Source: Chloroflexota bacterium
GTDB taxonomy: Bacteria; Chloroflexota; Anaerolineae; B4-G1
Length of the DNA: 34,577 bases
Direction: 5' to 3'
NCBI GenBank assembly: GCA_012514315.1
Contig: JAAZAN010000031.1
Coordinates: 1 to 34,577 of the forward strand
Shown here in pieces: positions 1-7,428 of the stretch. Each line of letters begins with the position of its first letter. Position 1 is the first letter of the stretch. The notes under the pieces were generated by a model. The model had not been told where the DNA came from, ran no database searches, and was given only the letters and a program-made list of their open reading frames with translations. The translations under genes were made by a program, and so were the position numbers.

Positions 1-2
1 CT

Positions 3-719
3 GCGTGCCGGGCCAACCCGGCCCTGGGTGTCCAGGTCAATGTCCTGGGCACCGTGAATGTCCTCGAAGCGGCCCGGCGGTCGCAGGGCAGGGTGCGGGG
101 ATTGGCGTACGCTAGCTCGGTTGCCGCAATGGGTCCGAGCGAGTTCTACCCCCAACGTCCTGTCGCCGATGATGTGCCGCTGCGCCCCGAGACGCTCTAT
201 GGCGTCTACAAGATGGCCGACGAGCACATTGCCCGCCTCTACTGGCAGGATTGGCGGATTGGCAGCGTGGGTCTTCGGCCGTACATCGTGTTTGGCGTTG
301 GGCGTGATCAGGGAGTGACCTCGGATATCGCCAAGGCGATTCTGGCTGCCGCTGCCGATCGGCCGTACCACATTCACTTCGACGGTCTGGTTGGACTGCA
401 GTATGTCGATGACGTGGCGCGTATGTTCATTGCGGGCGCCCGCGCTGCATATCACGGGGCGGCGGCCTGCAATCTGCGTAACGACGTGATGGACGTGGGG
501 CATTTCGTCGAGATTCTCATCGCGGAGGTCCCCGACGCCCAGATCACCGTCGCCCACGATCAGCCGCTCCCCTTCCCGGCTGATCTGGATGATTCCGGGC
601 TGCACGCGATACTGGGCGCCGTGCCACACACACCGCTGCCATGTGCTGTTCGTGCGACGTTGGAGCAGTTTGGGTGCTTGCTGAGCACCGGACAGGTCGA
701 TCTCAGCATTCTGGACTGA
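3..719 (+). CDS. NAD-dependent epimerase/dehydratase (5' end cut by window edge)
   Basis: Extended short-chain dehydrogenase/reductase, C-terminal two thirds only: the reading frame is open from base 3 and the N-terminal Rossmann glycine motif lies outside the window. The visible part opens with the family's NVLGTVNVLEAAR-type helix, then the SS(V/A) catalytic serine strand (around base 117), the YxxxK catalytic pair (LYGVYK, near base 201) and a substrate-domain stretch including GLVGLQYVDDVAR. Such enzymes act on nucleotide sugars or on free sugars and sugar acids. The downstream genes are sugar-acid dehydratases and an SDR dehydrogenase, so oxidation or epimerisation of a sugar or sugar acid is the likely job (inference). 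The GTG at base 54 is internal, not the start. The next gene follows after a 39-nt gap, consistent with one operon. The exact substrate cannot be told. Confidence 0.85.
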   Translation, partial: ACRANPALGVQVNVLGTVNVLEAARRSQGRVRGLAYASSVAAMGPSEFYPQRPVADDVPLRPETLYGVYKMADEHIARLYWQDWRIGSVGLRPYIVFGVGRDQGVTSDIAKAILAAAADRPYHIHFDGLVGLQYVDDVARMFIAGARAAYHGAAACNLRNDVMDVGHFVEILIAEVPDAQITVAHDQPLPFPADLDDSGLHAILGAVPHTPLPCAVRATLEQFGCLLSTGQVDLSILD

Positions 720-758
720 CCTCCGCCATTGGGCGGTTCTACCGAGAGGAGATACTAT

Positions 759-1529
759 ATGGGAATCATGGACCGTTTCCGCCTGGATGGGCAGGTAGCG
801 ATTGTTACGGGCGGCAGCCAGGGGCTGGGACGGGCTATGGCGGATGCGCTTGCGGAAGCAGGCGCTCGTGTCGCTGTAGCCAGCCGCACCGTTGAGAAAG
901 CCCGGCAGGCCGGGGCTGACCTGACTGCCGCACATGGGCAGGACTGTCGTGGCTATGGCTGTGATGTGGCCGATCCACAACAGGTGGAGGCTTTGGTCCA
1001 GCAGGTCGTGGCGGACTTCGGCCGAATTGATGTCCTGATCAATAATGCCGGGATCAACATCCGCGGTCCGATTGAGGAGCTCACGTTGGAGGAGTTTCGC
1101 CAGGTCCAGGACACGAACGTGACCGGTGTCTGGCTGATGTGTCGCGAGGTCGCGCCACACATGAAGGCGCGCAAGCACGGCCGTGTGATCAATATGGGGT
1201 CGATGCTGTCGCTGATCTCGATGCCCGACCGCACGCCCTATTCGACCAGCAAGGGGGCGGTGTTGCAGATGACCCGCACGCTGGCCCTCGAATGGGCGCC
1301 TTACGGCATCACGGTCAATGCGATCCTGCCCGGACCCTTCGGCACGGAGATGAATCGCTCGCTGCTCAACGATCCCGAAGCCTATCGATCTTTCATCGCT
1401 CAGATTCCCCTGGGACGCTGGGGTGAGCTGGAGGAGATCGGTGGGCTGGCTCTGTTCCTGGCCAGCGACGCGTCGAGTTTCGTCACCGGCGCAGGCATCC
1501 TGATCGACGGTGGCTGGACCTGCCGCTGA
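759..1529 (+). CDS. SDR family oxidoreductase (gluconate 5-dehydrogenase / KduD-like)
   Basis: Classical short-chain dehydrogenase of 256 residues, the normal length. It shows the cofactor motif TGGSQGLG (17-24), the NNAG motif (95-98), catalytic Ser148 and Tyr161-x3-Lys165 (YSTSK), and the usual PG..T segment after the active site, so it should be catalytically competent with NAD(P)H. Closest general resemblance is to gluconate 5-dehydrogenases and 2-deoxy-gluconate 3-dehydrogenases, which interconvert keto and hydroxy sugar acids in the cytoplasm. The start chosen is the ATG preceded by GAGAGGAGA (744-752). An in-frame TTG at 729 has no ribosome site. It sits in a run of sugar-acid catabolic genes. 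The substrate is inferred from context only. Confidence 0.9.
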   Translation: MGIMDRFRLDGQVAIVTGGSQGLGRAMADALAEAGARVAVASRTVEKARQAGADLTAAHGQDCRGYGCDVADPQQVEALVQQVVADFGRIDVLINNAGINIRGPIEELTLEEFRQVQDTNVTGVWLMCREVAPHMKARKHGRVINMGSMLSLISMPDRTPYSTSKGAVLQMTRTLALEWAPYGITVNAILPGPFGTEMNRSLLNDPEAYRSFIAQIPLGRWGELEEIGGLALFLASDASSFVTGAGILIDGGWTCR

Positions 1530-1556
1530 AGCGTAGGGATATCAGTGAGGAGTGAT

Positions 1557-2486
1557 ATGCAATCAACGCGCAACTTCATGATGCGGCTCGGGTTGCCGTC
1601 GGGCGATCTGAGTGACCTGCCGAGTTCAGGCAAACGCTTCCCCGATGGAGCACAGTACCGGGTCGAGATCCCCAGCGTGGAGGGGCCGCGCGCGCTGGCT
1701 GCGGTACTCGCGGAGGCCGAATCCCGTCGGGTGCGCGTTCACCGCGTGAGTCAGGGCAGCGGCATTATGTTGCTGACGGACCGCGAGATTCAGGAGATGG
1801 CGAGCCTGGGTGCGGAAGCTCGAGTCGAGGTGAGTCTCTTCGTCGGACCACGGGCTGCGTGGGAGACCGGTTCTCAGATTCTCTCGGCAGCCGGTCGGAA
1901 TCTGGGCGCTCGACATCGCGGTATGGATCAGCTCGTCTACGCTGTAGAGGACATCCGCCGCGCTTGCGGCCTGGGCATCCGGAGCGTCCTGGTCGCTGAT
2001 GAGGGGCTCTTGTGGGTGGTGGATGAGATGAAGAAGGCGGGTGAACTGCCCGCTGACCTGGTGCTCAAGGTCTCCGTACAGATGGGGGCTGCCAATCCGG
2101 CGAGTATCCGCCTTCAGGAACGGCTGGGAGCTGGAACGTACAATGTGCCCACCGATTTGGACCTGCCCAAGCTGGCAGCTATCCGCGCCGCTGTGGACCT
2201 GCCGATCGATCTCTACGTGGAGGTACCCGACAACTTCGGAGGGTTTGTGCGGCATTATGAAGTCGCCGAGCTGGTGCGGGTTGTAGCTCCGATCTACCTC
2301 AAGTTCGGCCTGCGCAACGCGCCGGATGTCTATCCCAGCGGGACTCACCTCGAATCCACGGTCATTGCACTGAGCCGCGAACGCGTGCGACGGGCCGAGA
2401 TTGGGATGGATCACCTGCGCCGCTACTATCCTGAAGCGATCACATCGGAATTGGGCGCACCTGGCTTGGCCACCCCCCAGGTCTAG
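1557..2486 (+). CDS. Conserved protein of unknown function, TIM-barrel-like
   Basis: Protein of 309 residues that I cannot assign firmly. It has alternating strand/helix segments typical of an alpha/beta barrel, with strands such as VRVHRVSQGSG, ARVEVSLFVGP, IRSVLVADEG, DLVLKVSVQMG, DLPIDLYVEVPD and APIYLKFG. Acidic and polar residues lie at strand ends, and there is a well-kept GGFVRHYEVAELV segment. There are no membrane segments and no signal peptide. It faintly recalls the barrel of U32-peptidase-type proteins, but I see no decisive motif. The start is the ATG with GAGGAG at 1547-1552; a GTG at 1545 overlaps that ribosome site. It lies between an SDR gene and a sugar-acid dehydratase, so an aldolase, epimerase or isomerase role in the same pathway is plausible (inference). 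Confidence 0.8.
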   Translation: MQSTRNFMMRLGLPSGDLSDLPSSGKRFPDGAQYRVEIPSVEGPRALAAVLAEAESRRVRVHRVSQGSGIMLLTDREIQEMASLGAEARVEVSLFVGPRAAWETGSQILSAAGRNLGARHRGMDQLVYAVEDIRRACGLGIRSVLVADEGLLWVVDEMKKAGELPADLVLKVSVQMGAANPASIRLQERLGAGTYNVPTDLDLPKLAAIRAAVDLPIDLYVEVPDNFGGFVRHYEVAELVRVVAPIYLKFGLRNAPDVYPSGTHLESTVIALSRERVRRAEIGMDHLRRYYPEAITSELGAPGLATPQV

Positions 2487-2541
2487 CCTGCGGCCTCGAT
2501 CCATCTGTACCAACTGTTACTGGCGGAGGAACCAGCGCACT

Positions 2542-4704
2542 ATGTCAATCATCGTCGAAAGAGGAACGAACCCTTACCGGGATCACGTCCAGGGTGAGGC
2601 GAATGAGCCCATCACTGTAGCCGGCCTTCTGGATCGTGCCGAACGGTTGCTCGGCCTGGAATCGCTGGGCCACCACCAGGGCGCGATCTACGATCGTCTG
2701 GAGGCCAATGCTCCCCGGATCGCCATCATCGGGGGGTCGCCCGATCAGCCGGCTCACATCCTGGATCTTGAGATCGCGCTGAGCGCTGCAGTGCGCATCT
2801 GGCGCAACGGAGGAGTCCCCTTCTACTTCAGCATCCCCGTCATGTGCGATGGCACGGCCCAGAGTAACATGGGGATGAGCTACAGCCTGGAGAGCCGCAA
2901 CGCGGTCAGCGCAATCGTGATCAACCAGATGGAGAGTCACTCGTACCACGGCGCCTACGTGATCTCCGGTTGCGACAAGACTCCCCTCGCGCTCATCGCC
3001 GGCCTGGCCCACCTCGATATGATCCGGCAGCGTCGTGGTGATGCGCCCGTCTTCGCCACGTTTCACTCGAGTCACGTGCTCCGGGGCGGCACAATTCCCC
3101 CCGCTCTGCACGGCGAACTCGAGGCCGTTGCGACGCGTGCAGAGGAGCGGGGGCTCCCCGATATCGCCCACGACATGCGGTATGCGATGTCCTTCATCCT
3201 GCAGTGCACTGCCAATTCGACATTCCAGGGAGTGCTCACGCGCGCGCGAGAGGAAGGCCTGATCACCTATGCTGAGCATAAGGCTTTCGAGCGCGAGCTG
3301 GCCATCAATACGTGTCATCCGGCGGGTGGAGTGTGTGCCTTCAATGGGACCGGCAATTCCAGCCGTCACATGGTCTCGGCTCTGGGGTTGGGGCATCCAG
3401 TGGTCGAACTGCTGACGGAGCCGGCGACCACAGCCCAGGTGAATCGGGTTGTCGACGATCTGTTCACCTACGTCAATAGGCCTGAGTACAGTGTCGGCCC
3501 GATGGTGTGTGAGAACTTCGCCAACGCGGTGCGCGTCCATAGCGCGACCGGTGGTTCGACCAACCTGATGCTGCATCTCGTCGCGGCGATGCTGTATGCT
3601 GGTTACAATGTCGATGTGCGGACCATCGATCACATCCGGCGCACCCCACCCGTGCCGGACATCTTCGACTACAGCTTGACCGAGGGGCGCGACATTTTCG
3701 TGTTCGCCCAGCAGTGCTGCTCGGGCGAGATCCGGGGCATGGAGACGATCTTCTACGAACTCCTGAACCAGGGCATCCCTATGGACGTTGACGCGCCGAC
3801 CTCGACTGGCACTCCCTGGTCTGGCCGGTTGGCGGATACGACCAACCTGAGCGCTGCCGGCGTGCGGGAGAACCCCATCGTGTTAAGCTCGCCGCGCCGG
3901 CCCTTCAGCGGTGTGGAGGTGCTGCACGGTAACCTGTGGGAGTCGGCTGTCGTGAAGATCAGCGGTATGACGAGCGATCAGCTCGCCGACTTCGATGACA
4001 AGATCGGCGTGACGCTGTTCTTCGAGAACGAGGATGTAGCCAATGCCGGCCTGCTGGACATTCACATTCTGGATCGGTTGCGTGACCTGCCGGATCTGGA
4101 TCGGTCCAGGCTGTTCGCCATCGCTCGCTGCAATTGCCGCGGGCGGAACCAGGATTGCGGAGACCTGCTGACGCTCGAGCGGGCCCCGCTCTTCGATCGT
4201 ATGGTCGAGGTCGGTCTGCTGAAGGTCGTCATAGTCATCAGCGGACAGGGCCCGCAGGCCTTCGGAATGCCGGAGATGTTCACACCGATGCAGCATATCA
4301 ACGCCAATCGCGAGCTGCGCAAGCTGACCGTGTTGGTCAGCGATGGTCGTTACTCCGGCGTGACCTATGGCGCCGCTATTGGCCACGTGACGCCCGAGGC
4401 GCTGGATGGCGGCGCCATCGGCTTGCTGCAGACGGGCGACCTGCTCCATATCCAACTGAGCAAGCTGCGCGTCGACATCATCGACCCGGATGTGCTGGAT
4501 CGGGATGGGTTACAGCCCCGATCCGATGAGTGGATGCAGCAGCGGGAGGACCTGGGTCGGGACCGTCGGCAGCGCATTCTCGAGCGACGGCGGCAGATCG
4601 CGGCCACCAATCGTTTGATGGACGTGACCGACGCCAGCCGAGGGGTTGTGCCCAGGATTGTGGCGGCTGAGGCCACCCTGGACTACCCGCCACACGGGAG
4701 TTGA
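2542..4704 (+). CDS. IlvD/Edd family sugar-acid dehydratase (YjhG/YagF-like)
   Basis: Dehydratase of 720 residues from the dihydroxy-acid / 6-phosphogluconate dehydratase superfamily. These enzymes remove water from polyhydroxy acids to give 2-keto-3-deoxy acids, using an iron-sulfur cluster. Three cysteines sit in family positions: Cys102 in MCDGTAQ, Cys144 in SGCDKT and Cys222 in QCTANST. The C-terminal part has the conserved SDGRYSGVTYGAAIGHVTPEA segment. The MCDGTAQ context and the length over 650 residues point to the YjhG/YagF (xylonate dehydratase) branch rather than IlvD (about 560). The start is the ATG with GGAGGA at 2525-2530. The frame stays open upstream to 2401 but that part overlaps the previous gene in another frame. 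The stop overlaps the next gene (TGATG), suggesting translational coupling. The natural substrate is not readable. Confidence 0.88.
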   Translation: MSIIVERGTNPYRDHVQGEANEPITVAGLLDRAERLLGLESLGHHQGAIYDRLEANAPRIAIIGGSPDQPAHILDLEIALSAAVRIWRNGGVPFYFSIPVMCDGTAQSNMGMSYSLESRNAVSAIVINQMESHSYHGAYVISGCDKTPLALIAGLAHLDMIRQRRGDAPVFATFHSSHVLRGGTIPPALHGELEAVATRAEERGLPDIAHDMRYAMSFILQCTANSTFQGVLTRAREEGLITYAEHKAFERELAINTCHPAGGVCAFNGTGNSSRHMVSALGLGHPVVELLTEPATTAQVNRVVDDLFTYVNRPEYSVGPMVCENFANAVRVHSATGGSTNLMLHLVAAMLYAGYNVDVRTIDHIRRTPPVPDIFDYSLTEGRDIFVFAQQCCSGEIRGMETIFYELLNQGIPMDVDAPTSTGTPWSGRLADTTNLSAAGVRENPIVLSSPRRPFSGVEVLHGNLWESAVVKISGMTSDQLADFDDKIGVTLFFENEDVANAGLLDIHILDRLRDLPDLDRSRLFAIARCNCRGRNQDCGDLLTLERAPLFDRMVEVGLLKVVIVISGQGPQAFGMPEMFTPMQHINANRELRKLTVLVSDGRYSGVTYGAAIGHVTPEALDGGAIGLLQTGDLLHIQLSKLRVDIIDPDVLDRDGLQPRSDEWMQQREDLGRDRRQRILERRRQIAATNRLMDVTDASRGVVPRIVAAEATLDYPPHGS

Positions 4705-6341
4705 TGCGCGCTATGACAACTTGCACACAACGTACAACGCATGAACAGTCCGCCTCGGTGCAACCCATCGGCTCGGATATCGTCTCTCTGCATGAAGTTG
4801 CTGTTCATCTCCACCCCGAGGACAACGTCGCCATCGCCAGGCTGGATCTTGTGGTCGGCCTGACGCTCGAGGCGACGTTACCTGGCGAAGACGCCCGCCG
4901 CATCGTCGTCTCGCAGCCCATACCGGGCGGCCATAAGGTCGCACTCAAGGCCATCGTGCGCGGCGCAGCCGTCCGTCGCTACGGCCAGATCATCGGGTTT
5001 GCGACCGAGGACATCGAACCAGGCGTCCATGTCCATCAGCACAATCTGGACGCCCAGGACTTCTCCCGCGACTACGCGTATGGCGCGGACGTCCGTCCAG
5101 TACAGATCGTGCCGGAGTCCGAGCGTCGGACGTTCCTGGGCTATCGACGTCCCAACGGTCAGGTGGGGACGCGCAACATCGTTGCGGTCATCTCCAGCGT
5201 CAACTGCTCCGCCCATGTCGCGCGCGAGATCGGCCGCCGCTTCACGCCGGAGCGGTTAGCGGCTTTTCCCAACGTCGATGGTGTGATCTCAGTGACGCAT
5301 CCGTATGGATGCAGCGTCCGCATCGGCGGCGCGGACTACGACATCCTGCAGCGAACGCTCGCTGGGATGGCCCTCCATCCCAATGTGGGCGCCTACATCT
5401 TGGTCGGACTCGGCTGCGAAGTGAACCAGATCCCCGCGATGGTCGAAAACTACGATCTCTGCGGGTTCAACGGTATGTTGCCGGGGGACGCGCCTCAGAT
5501 CGTGATCCAGGAACTGGGCGGTACCCGCAAGGCGATCGCGGCTGGCATTGAGGCCGTTGAGGCGTTGCTTCCTCAGGTCAACGCAGCCGAGCGGACGCCG
5601 GCGCCGGTCTCCGAGTTGGTGATCGCGCTGCAGTGTGGCGGCAGCGATGGGTGGTCTGGCATCACCAGTAATCCGGCCATCGGGCTGGTGGCCGATGAGA
5701 TCGTGCGCCAGGGTGGCACAGTCGTCCTCTCGGAGACGACCGAAGTGTATGGCGCCGAGCACCTCCTGACCCGGCGCGCTATCCGCCCCAAGGTCGGTCA
5801 GAAACTGGTCGAACAGATCCGTTGGTGGGAGGAACACGCCCGCCAGATGGGTATGGAGATCGACAACAACCCCACACCGGGCAACAAGGTCGGTGGCCTC
5901 ACGACGATCTATGAGAAATCGTTGGGGGCCATAGCCAAAGCCGGCAGCACGCCGCTGATGGACGTGTACGACTATGCCGAGCGTGTCACCGCGCGCGGCT
6001 TCACGTTCATGGATGGGCCGGGCAATGATTGGACCGCGGTGACCGGCCAGGTCGCTGGTGGAAGTACGCTCGTGATATTCAGCACCGGGCGCGGTTCGGT
6101 CTTCGGGTTCACACCAGCCCCGGTGATCAAGGTCGCGTCGAACTCCGCGCTGTACGAACGGATGAAGGACGACATGGACCTGAACGCCGGTCGCGTGCAG
6201 GGGGGGGAGGCGCTCGCCGCAGTGGCCAACGACCTGCTCGAGTTGACGATCGCTGTGGCCTCGGGCCAGCCGTCCAAGAGTGAGGCCCAGGGTATCGGTG
6301 AGGCGGAGTTCAGCCCCTGGCATCTTGGAGGTGTGCTCTAG
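4704..6341 (+). CDS. UxaA/GarD-family altronate/galactarate-type dehydratase with SAF domain
   Basis: Protein of 545 residues with an N-terminal SAF-like domain (about 35-115, ending in the HVHQHNL segment) and a C-terminal altronate/galactarate dehydratase domain starting at FLGYRRPNGQVGTRN (about 145). Conserved pieces include THPYGCS, LVGLGCE, LQCGGSDGWSGITSNPAIG and LSETTEVYGAE. In the family, SAF and catalytic parts act together in iron-dependent dehydration of hexonates or hexarates to 2-keto-3-deoxy acids. Length is usual for the fused form. The ATG at 4704 overlaps the upstream stop; a second ATG at 4713 fits the GGGAG at 4696-4700 better by spacing, so the start is uncertain by three codons. 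It is the second sugar-acid dehydratase in the operon. Substrate unknown. Confidence 0.88.
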   Translation: MRAMTTCTQRTTHEQSASVQPIGSDIVSLHEVAVHLHPEDNVAIARLDLVVGLTLEATLPGEDARRIVVSQPIPGGHKVALKAIVRGAAVRRYGQIIGFATEDIEPGVHVHQHNLDAQDFSRDYAYGADVRPVQIVPESERRTFLGYRRPNGQVGTRNIVAVISSVNCSAHVAREIGRRFTPERLAAFPNVDGVISVTHPYGCSVRIGGADYDILQRTLAGMALHPNVGAYILVGLGCEVNQIPAMVENYDLCGFNGMLPGDAPQIVIQELGGTRKAIAAGIEAVEALLPQVNAAERTPAPVSELVIALQCGGSDGWSGITSNPAIGLVADEIVRQGGTVVLSETTEVYGAEHLLTRRAIRPKVGQKLVEQIRWWEEHARQMGMEIDNNPTPGNKVGGLTTIYEKSLGAIAKAGSTPLMDVYDYAERVTARGFTFMDGPGNDWTAVTGQVAGGSTLVIFSTGRGSVFGFTPAPVIKVASNSALYERMKDDMDLNAGRVQGGEALAAVANDLLELTIAVASGQPSKSEAQGIGEAEFSPWHLGGVL

Positions 6342-6360
6342 ACGGAGGTGGATGGAACCG

Positions 6361-7017
6361 ATGGCTGCCATGCTGATTGGCGTGGAGCCGCAACCTGGGT
6401 CAGGTGACAGTGTTCCTCGCTGGCTGTGGACGGCTGGGGTTGCAGGGATGGCGCTGGCGCTGGGGGCGATGCTCACATTGCTCGCACTGCTGACGGCGGG
6501 ATGGAACAGCCCGCGGCCAGTTGGCCCGCCCGACTGGCAGGTGGCGGGGCAATCCATCGTTCTGGAAGCGCCGCTTGGCGAGACTGTGCTCCATCTGCTG
6601 CCCTGGTCCGGCGACGATTTCGCGCTGGAAGCGGTCGCGGAGTGCCTCTCCGGCCCCAGCTTCAACGGCCTTGGCCTGGTCTTTCGAGCACAGGATACTG
6701 AGGTCTACGATGTCTTCGCTGTCGGAGGGGACGGCTACCTCGCTGTGCTGCACTTCGCCGGCGGGGTCGTGACTCCATTGCTGCCGTGGCAGCAGTTCCC
6801 CCACATCCGGCGTGGCGCCTCCGAGAATCGACTGCGCCTCTCCTGCTCGCAGGCGACGTGTCGTTTCTACGTCAACGATGAGTATGTGGACGCCGTCGAG
6901 TATGATGCGACCGCCGGGTCCATCGGCGTCTGGGCGACGAGCCCAAGTGACGCGCAGGTGACTGCTGCCTTCACTGCCATCCAGGTCTGGGAGGGCGTCG
7001 CACCTCCGTCACGTTGA
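6361..7017 (+). CDS. Membrane-anchored protein with possible DUF1080/LamG-like domain
   Basis: Protein of 218 residues with one hydrophobic segment (about 22-46, after an arginine), predicting a type II anchor with the rest outside the membrane. The external part is beta-rich, with motifs such as FNGLGLVFRAQDTEVYDVFAV, YVNDEYVDAVEYDATAGSIGVWA and FTAIQVWE. This pattern resembles concanavalin-like (DUF1080 / LamG) sugar-binding or glycan-processing domains; the resemblance is by eye only. Two cysteines (LSCSQATC) are close together. The start is placed at the ATG 10 nt after GGAGGTG (6344-6350); an ATG at 6352 is too near that site. It follows the UxaA-type gene by 19 nt and so belongs to the operon. 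A sensing or binding role for the polymer or acid being degraded is speculation. Confidence 0.65.
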   Translation: MAAMLIGVEPQPGSGDSVPRWLWTAGVAGMALALGAMLTLLALLTAGWNSPRPVGPPDWQVAGQSIVLEAPLGETVLHLLPWSGDDFALEAVAECLSGPSFNGLGLVFRAQDTEVYDVFAVGGDGYLAVLHFAGGVVTPLLPWQQFPHIRRGASENRLRLSCSQATCRFYVNDEYVDAVEYDATAGSIGVWATSPSDAQVTAAFTAIQVWEGVAPPSR

Positions 7018-7166
7018 GCGCTCCTGGTCCACGTGCCCCTCGAGATACCGTGTGTGCTCCGACGTGACACGCCTGTCACATCATCGCGTGATTTCTCGTA
7101 CAGACCGCAACCAAGCAGCGCCATAGGGGTTTTACTGCATAGACAGCTTCTTCTCCTCCTTAGCTT

Positions 7167-7201
7167 GAGCGCCGCGGGTCCGGCACCGTCCCGCGGCGCT
7201 C
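7167..7201 (+). terminator. GC-rich hairpin, probable transcription end of sugar-acid operon
   Basis: Perfect 12-bp inverted repeat, GAGCGCCGCGGG paired with CCCGCGGCGCTC, with an 11-nt loop, about 150 nt after the last operon gene. There is no T-run on either side, so it is a terminator-like or 3'-end-protecting hairpin rather than a textbook intrinsic terminator. Confidence 0.5.
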
Positions 7202-7204
7202 GCA

Positions 7205-7253
7205 TATCCCAAATATCCCAAGTTATCCCAAAGTATATCCCAAGTTATCCCAA
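7205..7253 (+). repeat. Five direct repeats of TATCCCAA
   Basis: Exact TATCCCAA units start at 7205, 7214, 7224, 7236 and 7246, spaced 9, 10, 12 and 10 bases, close to one DNA helical turn each. They end about 75 bases before the -35 box of the MFS promoter, so they may be a cooperative binding site for a regulator; that role is inferred. Confidence 0.85.
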
Positions 7254-7329
7254 ATAGCCGACAGCGTATGGGAACTATCGGCGTTCCGTCCGAGGCGCCA
7301 TTACCTTCTGGCGCCGCAGATGCCGACGT

Positions 7330-7358
7330 TTGCTTGGGCCTGGCGACGATGCTATACT
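7330..7358 (+). promoter_or_regulatory. Sigma-70-type promoter of the MFS transporter gene
   Basis: TTGCTT at 7330-7335, a 17-base spacer and TATACT at 7353-7358. The start of transcription would be near 7365, giving a leader of about 64 nt to the ATG at 7429. Three imperfect GCCATACTG units at 7364, 7377 and about 7389 follow directly and could be an operator. Confidence 0.65.
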
Positions 7359-7428
7359 CTGCTGCCATACTGTACTGCCATATTGACGCCCATACTGGCG
7401 CCGCACACTGCAGCGAACGGAGGTTGAG

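Larger units (their letters stand above)
7018..7428. other. 411-base non-coding gap with hairpin, phased repeats and promoter
   Basis: No credible gene. In order it contains a 12-bp GC hairpin (7167-7201), five direct TATCCCAA units (7205-7253), a TTGCTT-N17-TATACT promoter (7330-7358), three imperfect 13-bp GCCATACTG units (7364-7397) and the ribosome site GGAGG (7419-7423) of the MFS gene. It separates the end of the sugar-acid operon from a separately regulated transporter. Confidence 0.7.

Noticed and set aside
2401-2541. N-terminal extension of the IlvD/Edd dehydratase
   Set aside because: This part overlaps the end of the preceding gene in another frame and its translation is Arg/Trp/Pro-rich without family similarity. 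The ATG at 2542 has a good ribosome site.
2545-3633. 362-codon minus-strand frame opposite the IlvD/Edd gene
   Set aside because: Same reasoning; Asp/His/Arg-rich translation typical of an antisense frame.
5289-6665. 458-codon minus-strand frame opposite the UxaA-type gene
   Set aside because: Antisense shadow in GC-rich coding DNA; the plus-strand product has conserved motifs throughout and the minus-strand one has none.
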